NCBI RefSeq assembly: GCF_020071995.1
Contig: NZ_JABWTK010000008.1
Location: forward strand, 62,001 to 126,000
DNA: 64,000 bases
Origin: Planococcus chinensis
GTDB taxonomy: Bacteria; Bacillota; Bacilli; Bacillales_A; Planococcaceae
Reading direction: 5' to 3'
Shown: positions 54,801 to 63,066 of the stretch, piece after piece
How positions within the stretch are numbered: the stretch's first letter is position 1
Layout of the letters: every line of letters begins with the position of its first letter
Program-made: the position numbers and the translations under genes
Notes under the pieces: generated by a model
What the model was told of the DNA's origin: nothing
The model's database searches: none
What the model saw: only the letters and a program-made list of their open reading frames with translations

Positions 54801-55130
54801 ATGAAAGAACTCACTTCTCTACAAGAAACTGAAAGCTTTATCGCACAACCGGGATTGAATTTTTTATATGTGCTTACCCCTTCTTGAAGCGTCTGCCATG
54901 CGCTGCTTCCTCAGGTTGAGGATGCTTTAACTGAATTCCCACAGATCCAGGCAAGAGAAGCGGATGCTTCCCGCATTCCGGAGCTTGCCGGGGTACTATC
55001 GATTTTCACGGCTCCGGTCCTGCTCCTTTTTGCAGATGGAAAAGAAATGCAGCGGGATGCACGCTTTGTCCATATGGAAGAATTCAAAGAGAAAACCCGA
55101 AAAATGTACGAAGGGTACTATGATCAATAG
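54801..55130 (+). CDS. Thioredoxin-like selenoprotein with UxxC active site (in-frame TGA read as selenocysteine)
   Basis: The frame runs from ATG at 54801, eight bases after GGAGG, to TAG at 55128-55130: 109 codons interrupted only by TGA at 54885-54887. The TGA falls in LYVLTPS-U-SVCHALLPQ, exactly where thioredoxin-like proteins have the first cysteine of CxxC; residue 29 would be selenocysteine and Cys32 the resolving cysteine. Downstream fold features are intact, with a probable cis-proline at Pro72 in TAPVLLLFADGKE. A SECIS-type hairpin follows at 54905-54925. The protein resembles small Bacillales thioredoxin-like proteins of the YusE kind. It is divergent from trxB. The alternative is a point mutation of TGC or TGT (pseudogene) or a sequencing error; the hairpin and otherwise undamaged frame argue against that. 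Confidence 0.78.
54905..54925 (+). promoter_or_regulatory. Bacterial SECIS-like hairpin for selenocysteine insertion
   Basis: TCCTCA (54908-54913) and TGAGGA (54917-54922) form a perfect 6-bp stem closed by the tri-loop GGT (54914-54916); across a T-T mismatch GC pairs with GC at 54905-54906 and 54924-54925. The first loop G is 27 bases after the TGA. Bacterial SECIS elements have an apical loop with G in its first two positions, 16-37 bases from the UGA, and are bound by SelB. Confidence 0.75.
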
Positions 55131-55217
55131 GTCAGTTAATTTCATCATGCAGCCGAACCTTACTTTAAGGTTCGACTGTGACTGGTTAAACCCGATTAAT
55201 CCTTAGATTTATTTCTT

Positions 55218-55246
55218 TTGACATAAAAAAGCTATTTCCTTAACAG
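55218..55246 (+). promoter_or_regulatory. Possible promoter of the zinc-ribbon membrane protein gene
   Basis: A perfect TTGACA (55218-55223) is followed after 17 bases by TAACAG. A perfect TATAAT also lies at 55258-55263 but without a matching -35. The preceding stretch (55131-55217) holds a CGAACCTT/AAGGTTCG hairpin (55154-55174) without a U-tract. Confidence 0.4.
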
Positions 55247-55294
55247 GTAAAAACAACTATAATAAAGAAAATTTACCTATTCAAGGAGAACCAG

Positions 55295-55636
55295 ATGAAA
55301 ACTTCTACGGCCTGCCCAAATTGCCAGAAACCATTGACTATTGAACATTTCGAAGACTTTACTTCTCCGTTTACCATGAAATGCCTGCATTGCAGCGCAA
55401 AGCTCAAGGAAACCAAAGTTACGCCTTTTTTGGTTTTGCTCGCCGCCGTTGCCGTACCTTTGCTCATTGTTCTAGGCATCACCATCAAAACTTTCTTGGC
55501 CGGCATTATTCCTATAATGGATGGAGTGCCGACCGCATTGGTTTTTCTGGCATTTTGCTATCTGCTGTATGCTTTATACGAAAGCTTTAATGCCGTTGTA
55601 ATGTTTAATAAAGGCAATTTGAAAACTAGAAAATAA
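55295..55636 (+). CDS. Small membrane protein with N-terminal zinc ribbon
   Basis: A 113-residue protein I cannot assign to a named family. Residues 7-10 (CPNC) and about 30-33 (CLHC) form a likely zinc ribbon, followed by two membrane segments (about 44-68 and 75-98) and a basic tail. AAGGAG precedes the ATG. It is similar in layout to membrane proteins with cysteine-rich cytosolic heads. It lies between the thioredoxin-like gene and rtcB, in the same orientation; 66 bases separate it from rtcB. Confidence 0.75.
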   Translation: MKTSTACPNCQKPLTIEHFEDFTSPFTMKCLHCSAKLKETKVTPFLVLLAAVAVPLLIVLGITIKTFLAGIIPIMDGVPTALVFLAFCYLLYALYESFNAVVMFNKGNLKTRK

Positions 55637-55702
55637 TCGGTTTGAAAGCGGGAAATCTCCCGTTTGCTGCAAAATGAAAATGGTCAGGAAAAGGAGATTC
55701 CA

Positions 55703-56917
55703 ATGATTAAAGTATCGGGAACACAGACTGAAGCGTTGATTTATTCAGATTCCCCTCAGCCAACTGCAATTGAACAGATTGAAGAATTATGCAACCAGGC
55801 GTTTTTGAAGGATGCCAAGATCCGCATCATGCCGGATTATCACGCTGGAAAAGGCTGTGTCATCGGAACCACGATTGAGTTAACCGATAAAGTCGTCGCT
55901 AATCTGGTAGGGGTCGATGTCGGCTGCGGCGTGAAAGTGGTGCAGCTGGATGACCGCTCGATCGATTTCAATGAGTTGGACCAGATTGTCCGCCAGTTTG
56001 TGCCGAGCGGCATCGACTTGCATTCCGAAGAAACCGTAGGATCGGTTAAGGAAGAATTTCCGGCAGCCGCAGACTTTAAAGCCGGGCATATATTGAACAA
56101 TGACCGAAGCCGCTTTAGCCTTGGCACCTTGGGCGGGGGCAATCATTTTATCGAAGTGTCACAGGATGAAGAAGGCCGCCATTATTTGCTGATCCATACC
56201 GGCAGCCGCTATGTCGGCGCAAAGATTGCGCAGCATTATCAAAAACTGGCGTTTGATTCATTGAACCGCAGCGGCATTTCAGACATCATTGCCCAATTGA
56301 AGATGGAAAACCGGCATTCGGAAATCCAGTCCGCCATTAAACGCTTTGGCGACGAACACCCGCCGATTCCAAAAGATTTGGCTTATTTGGAAGGCCAAGC
56401 TTTCCACGATTATATTCATGATATGAAACTGGCCCAGCAGTATGCACTCGCCAACCGGAACCAGATTGCGGAAACCATCCTTTCCCGGATGAAGTTGAGC
56501 CAAGCTGATTCATTTGATTCGATTCATAACTATATCGACACCGAAAACATGATCTTGCGAAAAGGCGCCACTTCTGCGCAAAAAGGCGAACAGCTTGTCA
56601 TTCCAATCAATATGCGCGACGGTTCCATCCTTGCGACTGGCAAAGGCAATAGCGATTGGAACTATTCGGCCCCGCACGGCGCCGGACGGGTGATGAGCCG
56701 GACGCAAGCCTCCAATACACTGAGACTGGAAGACTTCACGGCTACGATGAAAAACGTCTGGACCAGTTCCGTGTCCCTTGAAACACTCGACGAAGCGCCT
56801 ATGGCCTATAAACCACTTGAAGAAATCATGGGCCAGATCGGTGAGACTGTTGAAATATCAAAAATCATCAAACCCGTCTATAACTTCAAAGCAAGCGATA
56901 AGTTTGTCCGGAGATGA
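55703..56917 (+). CDS. rtcB: RNA ligase RtcB family protein
   Basis: Manganese- and GTP-dependent ligase that joins RNA ends with 2',3'-cyclic phosphate or 3'-phosphate to 5'-OH. The 404-residue protein shows metal ligands Asp72 and Cys75 in VDVGCGV, GGGNHFIE (144-151), HNY at 275-277 and the guanylated His325 in PHGAGRVMSR. All catalytic residues are present although the protein is shorter than archaeal RtcB. AAGGAG precedes the ATG at 55703. No rtcA or release-factor gene prfH is nearby; its RNA substrate here is unknown. Confidence 0.9.
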   Translation: MIKVSGTQTEALIYSDSPQPTAIEQIEELCNQAFLKDAKIRIMPDYHAGKGCVIGTTIELTDKVVANLVGVDVGCGVKVVQLDDRSIDFNELDQIVRQFVPSGIDLHSEETVGSVKEEFPAAADFKAGHILNNDRSRFSLGTLGGGNHFIEVSQDEEGRHYLLIHTGSRYVGAKIAQHYQKLAFDSLNRSGISDIIAQLKMENRHSEIQSAIKRFGDEHPPIPKDLAYLEGQAFHDYIHDMKLAQQYALANRNQIAETILSRMKLSQADSFDSIHNYIDTENMILRKGATSAQKGEQLVIPINMRDGSILATGKGNSDWNYSAPHGAGRVMSRTQASNTLRLEDFTATMKNVWTSSVSLETLDEAPMAYKPLEEIMGQIGETVEISKIIKPVYNFKASDKFVRR

Positions 56918-56922
56918 AAACA

Positions 56923-56965
56923 AAAAACAGGAAAAGGCAGCAATTGCGCCTTTTCCTGTTTTTGT
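56923..56965. terminator. Bidirectional terminator between rtcB and guaC
   Basis: AACAGGAAAAGGC and GCCTTTTCCTGTT pair around a short loop, with A6 and T5 flanks. It is shared by the convergent rtcB and guaC genes. Confidence 0.88.
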
Positions 56966-56973
56966 ATACTGGA

Positions 56974-57957
56974 TTAATAAACTTTGTCGCCGTTGAAAAT
57001 CGAGTTCTTTACGATTACATAATCCACTGTGCGGATTGCCGACAATTTGTCGCCGCCGGCGTACGAAATCGAAGATTGAAGATCCTGTTCCATTTCAACC
57101 AAAGTATCTTTTAATGGACCGCGGTACTCGACAAACATTTTTTTGCCTTCAACGTTTTTCTTTTCGCCTTTTTGGAATTCGGAAGCCGACCCGAAATACT
57201 CTTTGTACAGCTTGCCGTCCTTCTCGACGGTTTGACCCGGAGATTCTTCATGTCCTGCGAAAAGAGAACCGATCATGACCATTGAAGCCCCAAAACGTAC
57301 TGATTTTGCAATATCACCGTGTGTCCGGATTCCGCCGTCGGCAATAATCGGCTTGGTGGCCGCTTTTGCACACCAGCGAAGAGCCGCCAATTGCCAGCCG
57401 CCTGTACCGAAGCCGGTTTTGATTTTCGTGATGCAGACTTTCCCTGGGCCGATGCCCACTTTCGTCGCATCAGCGCCTGCGTGCTCCAATTCTCTTACCG
57501 CTTCCGGCGTACCCACATTTCCGGCAATGACGAAGCTTCCAGGCAAATGCTTTTTGATAAACCCGATCATTTTGATAACGCCGTTGGAGTGGCCGTGCGC
57601 TACATCAATCGTAATGTATTCCGGTGTCACGCCTGCGTCCACCAATTGCTGGACAAACGTATATTCCTCTTCTTTAACGCCCACGCTGATCGATGCGTAA
57701 AGCCCACGCGCCTGCATGTCTTTCGCAAATTCCAAACGTTTTTCCGGCTCAAAGCGGTGCATAATATAGAAGTAATTATTTTCAGCTAAATATAATGCAA
57801 TGGTTTCATCGACAATCGTCTGCATATTGGCAGGCACTACCGGCAGCTTGAATGTACGCCCTCCGAATTCAACCGATGTATCACATTCCGATCGGCTGTC
57901 CACCACGGCTTTTGCAGGAACCAATTGAATATCTTCGTAATCAAACACGTTTTCCAT
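56974..57957 (-). CDS. guaC: GMP reductase
   Basis: Converts GMP to IMP with NADPH in purine salvage. The 327-residue TIM-barrel protein has the catalytic cysteine Cys175 in [15 protein letters not shown], the phosphate-binding [14 protein letters not shown] region, and lacks CBS domains, which separates it from IMP dehydrogenase. AGGAG precedes the ATG at 57957. It ends at a shared terminator with rtcB. No PurR box or purine riboswitch was recognised in the upstream 100 bases. Confidence 0.94.
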   Translation of the reverse strand: MENVFDYEDIQLVPAKAVVDSRSECDTSVEFGGRTFKLPVVPANMQTIVDETIALYLAENNYFYIMHRFEPEKRLEFAKDMQARGLYASISVGVKEEEYTFVQQLVDAGVTPEYITIDVAHGHSNGVIKMIGFIKKHLPGSFVIAGNVGTPEAVRELEHAGADATKVGIGPGKVCITKIKTGFGTGGWQLAALRWCAKAATKPIIADGGIRTHGDIAKSVRFGASMVMIGSLFAGHEESPGQTVEKDGKLYKEYFGSASEFQKGEKKNVEGKKMFVEYRGPLKDTLVEMEQDLQSSISYAGGDKLSAIRTVDYVIVKNSIFNGDKVY

Positions 57958-58097
57958 CTCAAACACTCCTAAACACGAATATTTTATGTATATAACTCAT
58001 CAATTGTTCGTCCATATGATAATGTACTTTATTTTCAGTCAGATGTCAAAGACAAATTCCCGGTTTATCTTTAAAATTGCCAGATTCTCCGTTTAAG

Positions 58098-58155
58098 CCA
58101 AAGAAAAAGCTGCCGGGGCAGAATTTACACTTCTGCCCCGGCAGCCTCTTTTTTA
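58098..58155 (-). terminator. Terminator of the SorC/DeoR regulator
   Basis: GCTGCCGGGGCAGAA and TTCTGCCCCGGCAGC form a perfect 15-bp stem; U-rich sequence follows on the minus strand. It touches the stop at 58153. Confidence 0.9.
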
Positions 58156-59091
58156 GGAAATCAAATCCGCGGTCGTATCGTCAATTACCAGAACATCCAA
58201 GTAGCCGCCTCTTAACGCAGCCCGAATGCTTTCCACTTTATGTGTGCCTTCCACAATGCCGATGACTTCAGGAATTTTTTTGTATTCGCTGATGTCCAGT
58301 CCGATGACCAAATCGTTCAATGGATGCTTGATTTCGTTTCCGGCTTGATCATAAAATCGCGAACCGATGTCTCCAATTGCGCCCGCTTGTTTTAAGGATC
58401 TTAAATCCTCTTCTTTCAAGTATTCCATCGTCGTCATCGTGGAGCCTTCGAACGGATTGCCGATTCCAACAACCGCCATGTCCACATTGCGCCCTTCTTC
58501 CAGTACCATTGCAATATCTTCCGATTGAATTAGACGCGATTTCAGTTCAGTCGTTTCGACCATTGCCGGAGCGTATAGATAGGAGCAATCCGTATTCATT
58601 TTCTGCGCCAGCTGATAGGCGAGCAAATTGGAATGAATGTCAACCAGCTTCCGCCCCATTCCACCGACCAGCGGAATGATCTTCAGTTGCTGATGCTGTT
58701 CATAAGGATATTCCTGCACAAATTTCGCCAATGTGCTTCCCCAGGAAATGCCCAGCGACTTTTTTCCGTTGATGTTTTTCGATATGTAGAAGGAAGCGGC
58801 TTTGCCAAGAGAGTGCTTGATCATCTCCGGATCCCGGCCGGCAGCTGGAACGACAATCGCTTCTTTCAACTGATATTTTTTTTCAAGCCGGTGCTCCAAT
58901 TCAACTGTATGCGCATTTTCATCTTTAATATAAATTTCCACAATGCCGGTTTCCCGCGCTTTGTTCAGCAATTTGGAAATCACTGGCCGCGATACCCCTA
59001 TTTTCTTTGCAATCTCGGCCTGTGTCTGCCCTTCAAAATAATACAGCCTCGACACTTTCACAATTTGTCTACGCTCTTCCCAATTCATCAT
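58153..59091 (-). CDS. SorC/DeoR-family sugar-binding transcriptional regulator
   Basis: A 312-residue regulator with an N-terminal helix-turn-helix (about 22-48, TQAEIAKKIGVSRPVISKLLNKA) and a SorC-type effector domain (about 60-310) with SWGSTLAKFVQ and GDIGSRFYDQAGN. It resembles DeoR of B. subtilis, which senses deoxyribose 5-phosphate, but this effector is not known. It lies downstream of the E1-E2-E3 dehydrogenase operon in the same direction and may or may not control it. No divergent sugar operon is adjacent. Confidence 0.85.
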   Translation of the reverse strand: MMNWEERRQIVKVSRLYYFEGQTQAEIAKKIGVSRPVISKLLNKARETGIVEIYIKDENAHTVELEHRLEKKYQLKEAIVVPAAGRDPEMIKHSLGKAASFYISKNINGKKSLGISWGSTLAKFVQEYPYEQHQQLKIIPLVGGMGRKLVDIHSNLLAYQLAQKMNTDCSYLYAPAMVETTELKSRLIQSEDIAMVLEEGRNVDMAVVGIGNPFEGSTMTTMEYLKEEDLRSLKQAGAIGDIGSRFYDQAGNEIKHPLNDLVIGLDISEYKKIPEVIGIVEGTHKVESIRAALRGGYLDVLVIDDTTADLIS

Positions 59092-59256
59092 CGCTGCACC
59101 TTCTCATCATAATCAACTAAAAGCGGATGAACCTGACCGATAAACCGCTTACATTTCCGAATCAGGCTGCACGGAATATTTATTGTCCGTCCACCGCTTC
59201 CGTTTCGTCCCTTTTTATCCTCTTCTATTATAGGATGCAGAGGCAGTATTTGGCAA

Positions 59257-60639
59257 TTATTGATGAACACCTTTTCCAAGCCACGACGCAGCTGCTTCGT
59301 ATAGGCTTTCGCTGACAGTCGGATGGGCATGGATCAAGGAAGCCATTTCTTCGACCGTGCCTTCCAAATGGATAAACGCCGATGGTTCTGCAATCATTTC
59401 CGTTACATGGGGGCCAACCATCAACACACCGAGAACTTCACCGTATTTTGTGCCGGCAATCAATTTTGTAAATCCATCCTTTTCCCCTTGAGCCAAGGCT
59501 CTGCCATTGCCGGCGTGATCTACCCGTACGACTTTATAATCGATGCCCTGTTGCTTTGCTTCTGCCTCCGTTAGGCCGACACTGGCAATTTCAGGGCTTG
59601 TATAAACACAGCGCGGCACTACGGTATAGTCAATTGCCCGGTTTTCCCCTGCTGCATTCTCTGCTGCAACGATGCCTTCAGCACTAGCGACATGGGCGAG
59701 CTGCCAGCCGCCAATGACATCGCCGACCGCAAAAATTTCCGGCTGGCTTGTTGCCATTCGCTCATCCACTTGGACAAACCGTCCATTCATCTCCAAACCT
59801 AAGTCAGTGAAGGCAGCCGTATTCGGCGCTCTGCCGACAGCCATTAGAATAAGGTCTGTTTCCAAGGCATCTTTTTTGCCGTTTTCGGTCTCGACAGTTA
59901 CCAGCTGGGTGCTTTCTTTTTGTTCAATGCTGGTTACTTTTGTACTTGTAAGCATTGAAATCCCTTTCTTTTTCAGTGATTTCGCAAGAGCTTTGGACGC
60001 ATCAGGCTCTTCGCTAGGAACAATTCGTCCGCTCATTTCGACAATACTGACCTGCACATTCAAACTGGCAAAAATGCAAGCAAGTTCTACACCGATGATG
60101 CCGCCGCCTACAATGACCATAGATTCGGGAATTTTTTCAATATTAAAAATTGTATCACTCGTGGAGTATATGGCGTCTTCAATGCCAGGGATTGGTGGAA
60201 CAATCGGACGTGACCCTGTAGCTAGAATAATTCGTTCCCCTCGGACCATTTCTTCCCGGTCTTTCAGCTGGATGGCAATCGACCGGTCCGCCCGCACTTC
60301 TCCCAAGCCGTTGAATACATCGATTTTCCCTTGTTTCAGCAAATATGCAATGCCATTCCTCAATTGCTGGATCACTGCATCTTTGCGGGCGAGCATTTTG
60401 GACAGCGAGAATGTCACCGGTCCTGTTTCAATGCCCCAGCTTTTGGCCTTTTCAATGGTCTCAATGACTTCTGCATGCCGCAGCAGTGTTTTGGACGGGA
60501 TGCATCCGCGGTTCAAACATGTCCCGCCAAGTTCCCGGGCTTCGATCAGCGCCGTTTTCTTCCCGAGTTTGGCAGCCCGGATCGCGGCAACATAACCTGC
60601 CGGACCACCGCCAAGCACGACCACTTCATAAGTATTCAA
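59257..60639 (-). CDS. Dihydrolipoyl dehydrogenase (E3) of the dehydrogenase complex
   Basis: FAD enzyme that reoxidises the lipoyl group of E2 with NAD+. The 460-residue protein has FAD motif GGGPAGYVAAIRAAKLG (about 10-26), the redox disulfide Cys41/Cys46 in GGTCLNRGC, NAD motif VGGGIIGVELA (about 177-187) and the catalytic pair His439/Glu444 in HPTVSE. It is encoded 13 bases after E2 and is probably dedicated to this complex (acoL-like). Confidence 0.93.
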   Translation of the reverse strand: MNTYEVVVLGGGPAGYVAAIRAAKLGKKTALIEARELGGTCLNRGCIPSKTLLRHAEVIETIEKAKSWGIETGPVTFSLSKMLARKDAVIQQLRNGIAYLLKQGKIDVFNGLGEVRADRSIAIQLKDREEMVRGERIILATGSRPIVPPIPGIEDAIYSTSDTIFNIEKIPESMVIVGGGIIGVELACIFASLNVQVSIVEMSGRIVPSEEPDASKALAKSLKKKGISMLTSTKVTSIEQKESTQLVTVETENGKKDALETDLILMAVGRAPNTAAFTDLGLEMNGRFVQVDERMATSQPEIFAVGDVIGGWQLAHVASAEGIVAAENAAGENRAIDYTVVPRCVYTSPEIASVGLTEAEAKQQGIDYKVVRVDHAGNGRALAQGEKDGFTKLIAGTKYGEVLGVLMVGPHVTEMIAEPSAFIHLEGTVEEMASLIHAHPTVSESLYEAAASWLGKGVHQ

Positions 60640-60652
60640 TAGGATCGACTCC

Positions 60653-62041
60653 TTAAATCAATAATTTAAACGGCTGTTCGAGCATTTCTTTCAGTTCAGT
60701 CAAAAAAGCCGCTGCCGGAGCTCCGTCAATCACACGGTGATCGAATGACAAACTAAGGACCATCATCGGGCGCAGTTCAATTGCCCCGTTCACGCCCACC
60801 GGCTTTTCATTGATGCGGCCGACGCCAAGAATAGCGGATTCGGGCTGATTGATTACAGGGGTGAACGCATCAATAGCATACATCCCGAGATTGGAGACGG
60901 TAAAGGTGCCGCCGGCCATTTCGTCCGGTTTCAGTTTGCTTTCGCGTGCCGCTTTGCCTAGGCGCTTGCATTCAGCTGTCAAAGCGGAGAGGCCTTTTTG
61001 GTCAGCGTTTTTCACCACGGGTACCAAAAGCCCATTGTCGACTGCTACAGCGAGGCCAAGGTTGATTTCATCCCGGTAAACAATTTCATTTCCTTCCAAT
61101 GAGACATTGACATTGGGATGCAGCTTAAGTGATGCCGCCACAGCTTTCATAATCATTTCCGTATACGAAACCCGGAAGCCGGTCTGCTGTTCAATGGAGC
61201 CAAGCAATTTTTTTCGAAGCTCGATGGTTTCTGTCATGTCCACTTCGGTTGTCAAAGTCACATGAGGCGCAGTCGTTTTGCTTTGAAGCATGCGCTGGGC
61301 AACCACTTTCCGTATACCTTCCATTTTCACACGCTTGCCGCCAGCTGCGGCAGTGGTTGATGCAGTTACAGATGCAGTTTGTTTTGCCGCTTCCACATCA
61401 GCACGGTAAATCTTCCCGTGTGATCCCGTTCCGGTCACCGCATTCATGTCAACGCCTTCCGCTTCCGCCACTTTTTTCGCAAGCGGCGTCGCTTTAGGTG
61501 CCGCAGAAGCAGAAGCAAACGCCATTACATCGCCTTGATGGATCCGTCCTTTTGGACCGGAGCCCGGCACTTCTGCGAGCGTAACGCTTTCCTCTCTTGC
61601 CACTCTGCGTGCGGCAGGTGTCGCCCGGAGTTTTTCAGCCGTTCCCGCCGTTCCGGCCGGCTCGTTCTCCACTTCTTCAGACGTGGTTTCGGTAATGCCT
61701 TGCTGTGCCAGATCTTCTGTTTGCGGCTGCCTTGAGTCGCTTACATCTTCCTGTTCTTTTGCAGCTCCCGATTCGCCCGGGGGAGTGTCTGGCACCTGTT
61801 CACCCGCTTCGCCGATATATCCTACGACGTGGTTGATCGGCACTTCATCGTCTTCTTCAAAATACTTTTTCAACAGAATGCCTTCTTCATAGGATTCCAC
61901 TTCGATATTGATCTTGTCCGTCATGATTTCAAATAAGGGTTCGCCGACTTCCACGGAGTCGCCCTCATTCTTGAACCATTGCAGCAGCGTTCCCACTTCC
62001 ATCGTGCTGCTCAATTTCGGCATGAATATTTCTTTAGCCAT
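60653..62041 (-). CDS. Dihydrolipoyl acyltransferase (E2), acetoin-dehydrogenase type, with two E3-binding domains
   Basis: Core of the 2-oxo acid dehydrogenase complex; it moves the acyl group from E1 to CoA. The 462 residues contain a lipoyl domain (1-78, lipoylated Lys43 in MTDKINIE), an acidic linker, a first peripheral-subunit-binding domain (139-175, ATPAARRVAREE), a second one (184-218, ATPLAKKVAEAEG), and a catalytic domain (235-462) with His435 and Asp439 in DHRVIDG. Two tandem binding domains are unusual for a bacterial E2. Eighteen bases after E1beta. Confidence 0.92.
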   Translation of the reverse strand: MAKEIFMPKLSSTMEVGTLLQWFKNEGDSVEVGEPLFEIMTDKINIEVESYEEGILLKKYFEEDDEVPINHVVGYIGEAGEQVPDTPPGESGAAKEQEDVSDSRQPQTEDLAQQGITETTSEEVENEPAGTAGTAEKLRATPAARRVAREESVTLAEVPGSGPKGRIHQGDVMAFASASAAPKATPLAKKVAEAEGVDMNAVTGTGSHGKIYRADVEAAKQTASVTASTTAAAGGKRVKMEGIRKVVAQRMLQSKTTAPHVTLTTEVDMTETIELRKKLLGSIEQQTGFRVSYTEMIMKAVAASLKLHPNVNVSLEGNEIVYRDEINLGLAVAVDNGLLVPVVKNADQKGLSALTAECKRLGKAARESKLKPDEMAGGTFTVSNLGMYAIDAFTPVINQPESAILGVGRINEKPVGVNGAIELRPMMVLSLSFDHRVIDGAPAAAFLTELKEMLEQPFKLLI

Positions 62042-62058
62042 TGGTTAGTTCCTCCTCC

Positions 62059-63042
62059 CTACTGGCGGTTTAGCGTTTCTTTTACAGCTGCCACAATGTC
62101 ATTGACCGTCGGAATGGCCGCTTTCTCCAGTTCCGGATTGTACGGAATCGGAACCGCTTTGCCGCCCAGCCGCTTAATCGGTGCATCCAGATAATCAAAG
62201 GCTTCGCTTTCTGCAATCGTGCTGGCGATTTCTCCGCCGAACCCGCCGCGCTTGACCGCTTCATGCACAACAATCAGCCGGCTCGTTTTTTTCACGGACT
62301 CGATGATTGTTTCCGTATCCAACGGGACAAGGGTGCGCGGATCGATCACTTCCACTTGGATGCCTTCTTTTTCAAGTTCTGCTGCAGCTTCAAGTGATTT
62401 ATGGACCATAATCGCGGTAGCAACAATTGTGACATCGGACCCTTCTCTTTTCACATCCGCTTTCCCCAGCGGAATGGAATACTGTTCCTCTGGTACGTCT
62501 GACTTCGTCTTATAGCAAAGTTTGTGTTCATAAAAAATAACTGGGTTGTCGTCATCGATCGCTGCTTTCAGGAGCCCTTTGGCGTCATAAGCCGTTGAAG
62601 GCTGAACCACTTTCAAACCCGGCACATGGGCCATCCATGCCTCCAAGCTTTGAGAATGCTGCGCTGCTGCCCCTGTTCCGGAACCTGCCGGCGTGCGCAG
62701 CACCATTGGCACTTTTCCTTTGCCGCCGTACATGTAGCGGATTTTCGCAGCCTGGTTGACCATATTGTCCATGGCAATTGTGATAAAATCGGAAAATTGG
62801 AGTTCCAGAATCGGCCGCATGCCGGTCAATGCTGCGCCGACTGCCGTACCGGAAATAGCCGCTTCAGAAATGGGCGTATTGCGGATCCGTTCCGATCCGA
62901 ATTCTTCAATCATGCCGCGCGTCACCCCAAAAGCTCCACCATAGACACCGATATCTTCACCCAGAATAAAGACATCTTCGTTTTGGCGCATTTCCTGGCT
63001 CATCGCTTCTCTGACCGCTTCTAAATACGTTAATTCTCTCAT
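62059..63042 (-). CDS. Thiamine-dependent dehydrogenase E1 component, beta subunit (acetoin-dehydrogenase type)
   Basis: A 327-residue transketolase-like pyrimidine-binding subunit: [18 protein letters not shown] (about 24-41), [23 protein letters not shown] (about 52-74), and the C-terminal transketolase domain with [12 protein letters not shown]. Similarity is closest to AcoB of acetoin dehydrogenase, but pyruvate or branched-chain substrates cannot be excluded by inspection. It is encoded 24 bases after E1alpha. Confidence 0.9.
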   Translation of the reverse strand: MRELTYLEAVREAMSQEMRQNEDVFILGEDIGVYGGAFGVTRGMIEEFGSERIRNTPISEAAISGTAVGAALTGMRPILELQFSDFITIAMDNMVNQAAKIRYMYGGKGKVPMVLRTPAGSGTGAAAQHSQSLEAWMAHVPGLKVVQPSTAYDAKGLLKAAIDDDNPVIFYEHKLCYKTKSDVPEEQYSIPLGKADVKREGSDVTIVATAIMVHKSLEAAAELEKEGIQVEVIDPRTLVPLDTETIIESVKKTSRLIVVHEAVKRGGFGGEIASTIAESEAFDYLDAPIKRLGGKAVPIPYNPELEKAAIPTVNDIVAAVKETLNRQ

Positions 63043-63066
63043 CGCTTTACTCCCCTTTGCTCCGTC

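Noticed and set aside
54801..55130. Calling the thioredoxin-like gene a pseudogene
   Set aside because: One TGA is the only damage, it falls on the catalytic cysteine codon, and a hairpin of SECIS form and spacing follows. I keep pseudogene as the alternative until sel genes are searched for.
54964..55206. Plus-strand ORF of 80 codons after the TGA
   Set aside because: It is in a different frame from the thioredoxin-like gene, has no ribosome-binding site and a composition unlike a real protein. The intact frame reaching 55130 explains this DNA better.
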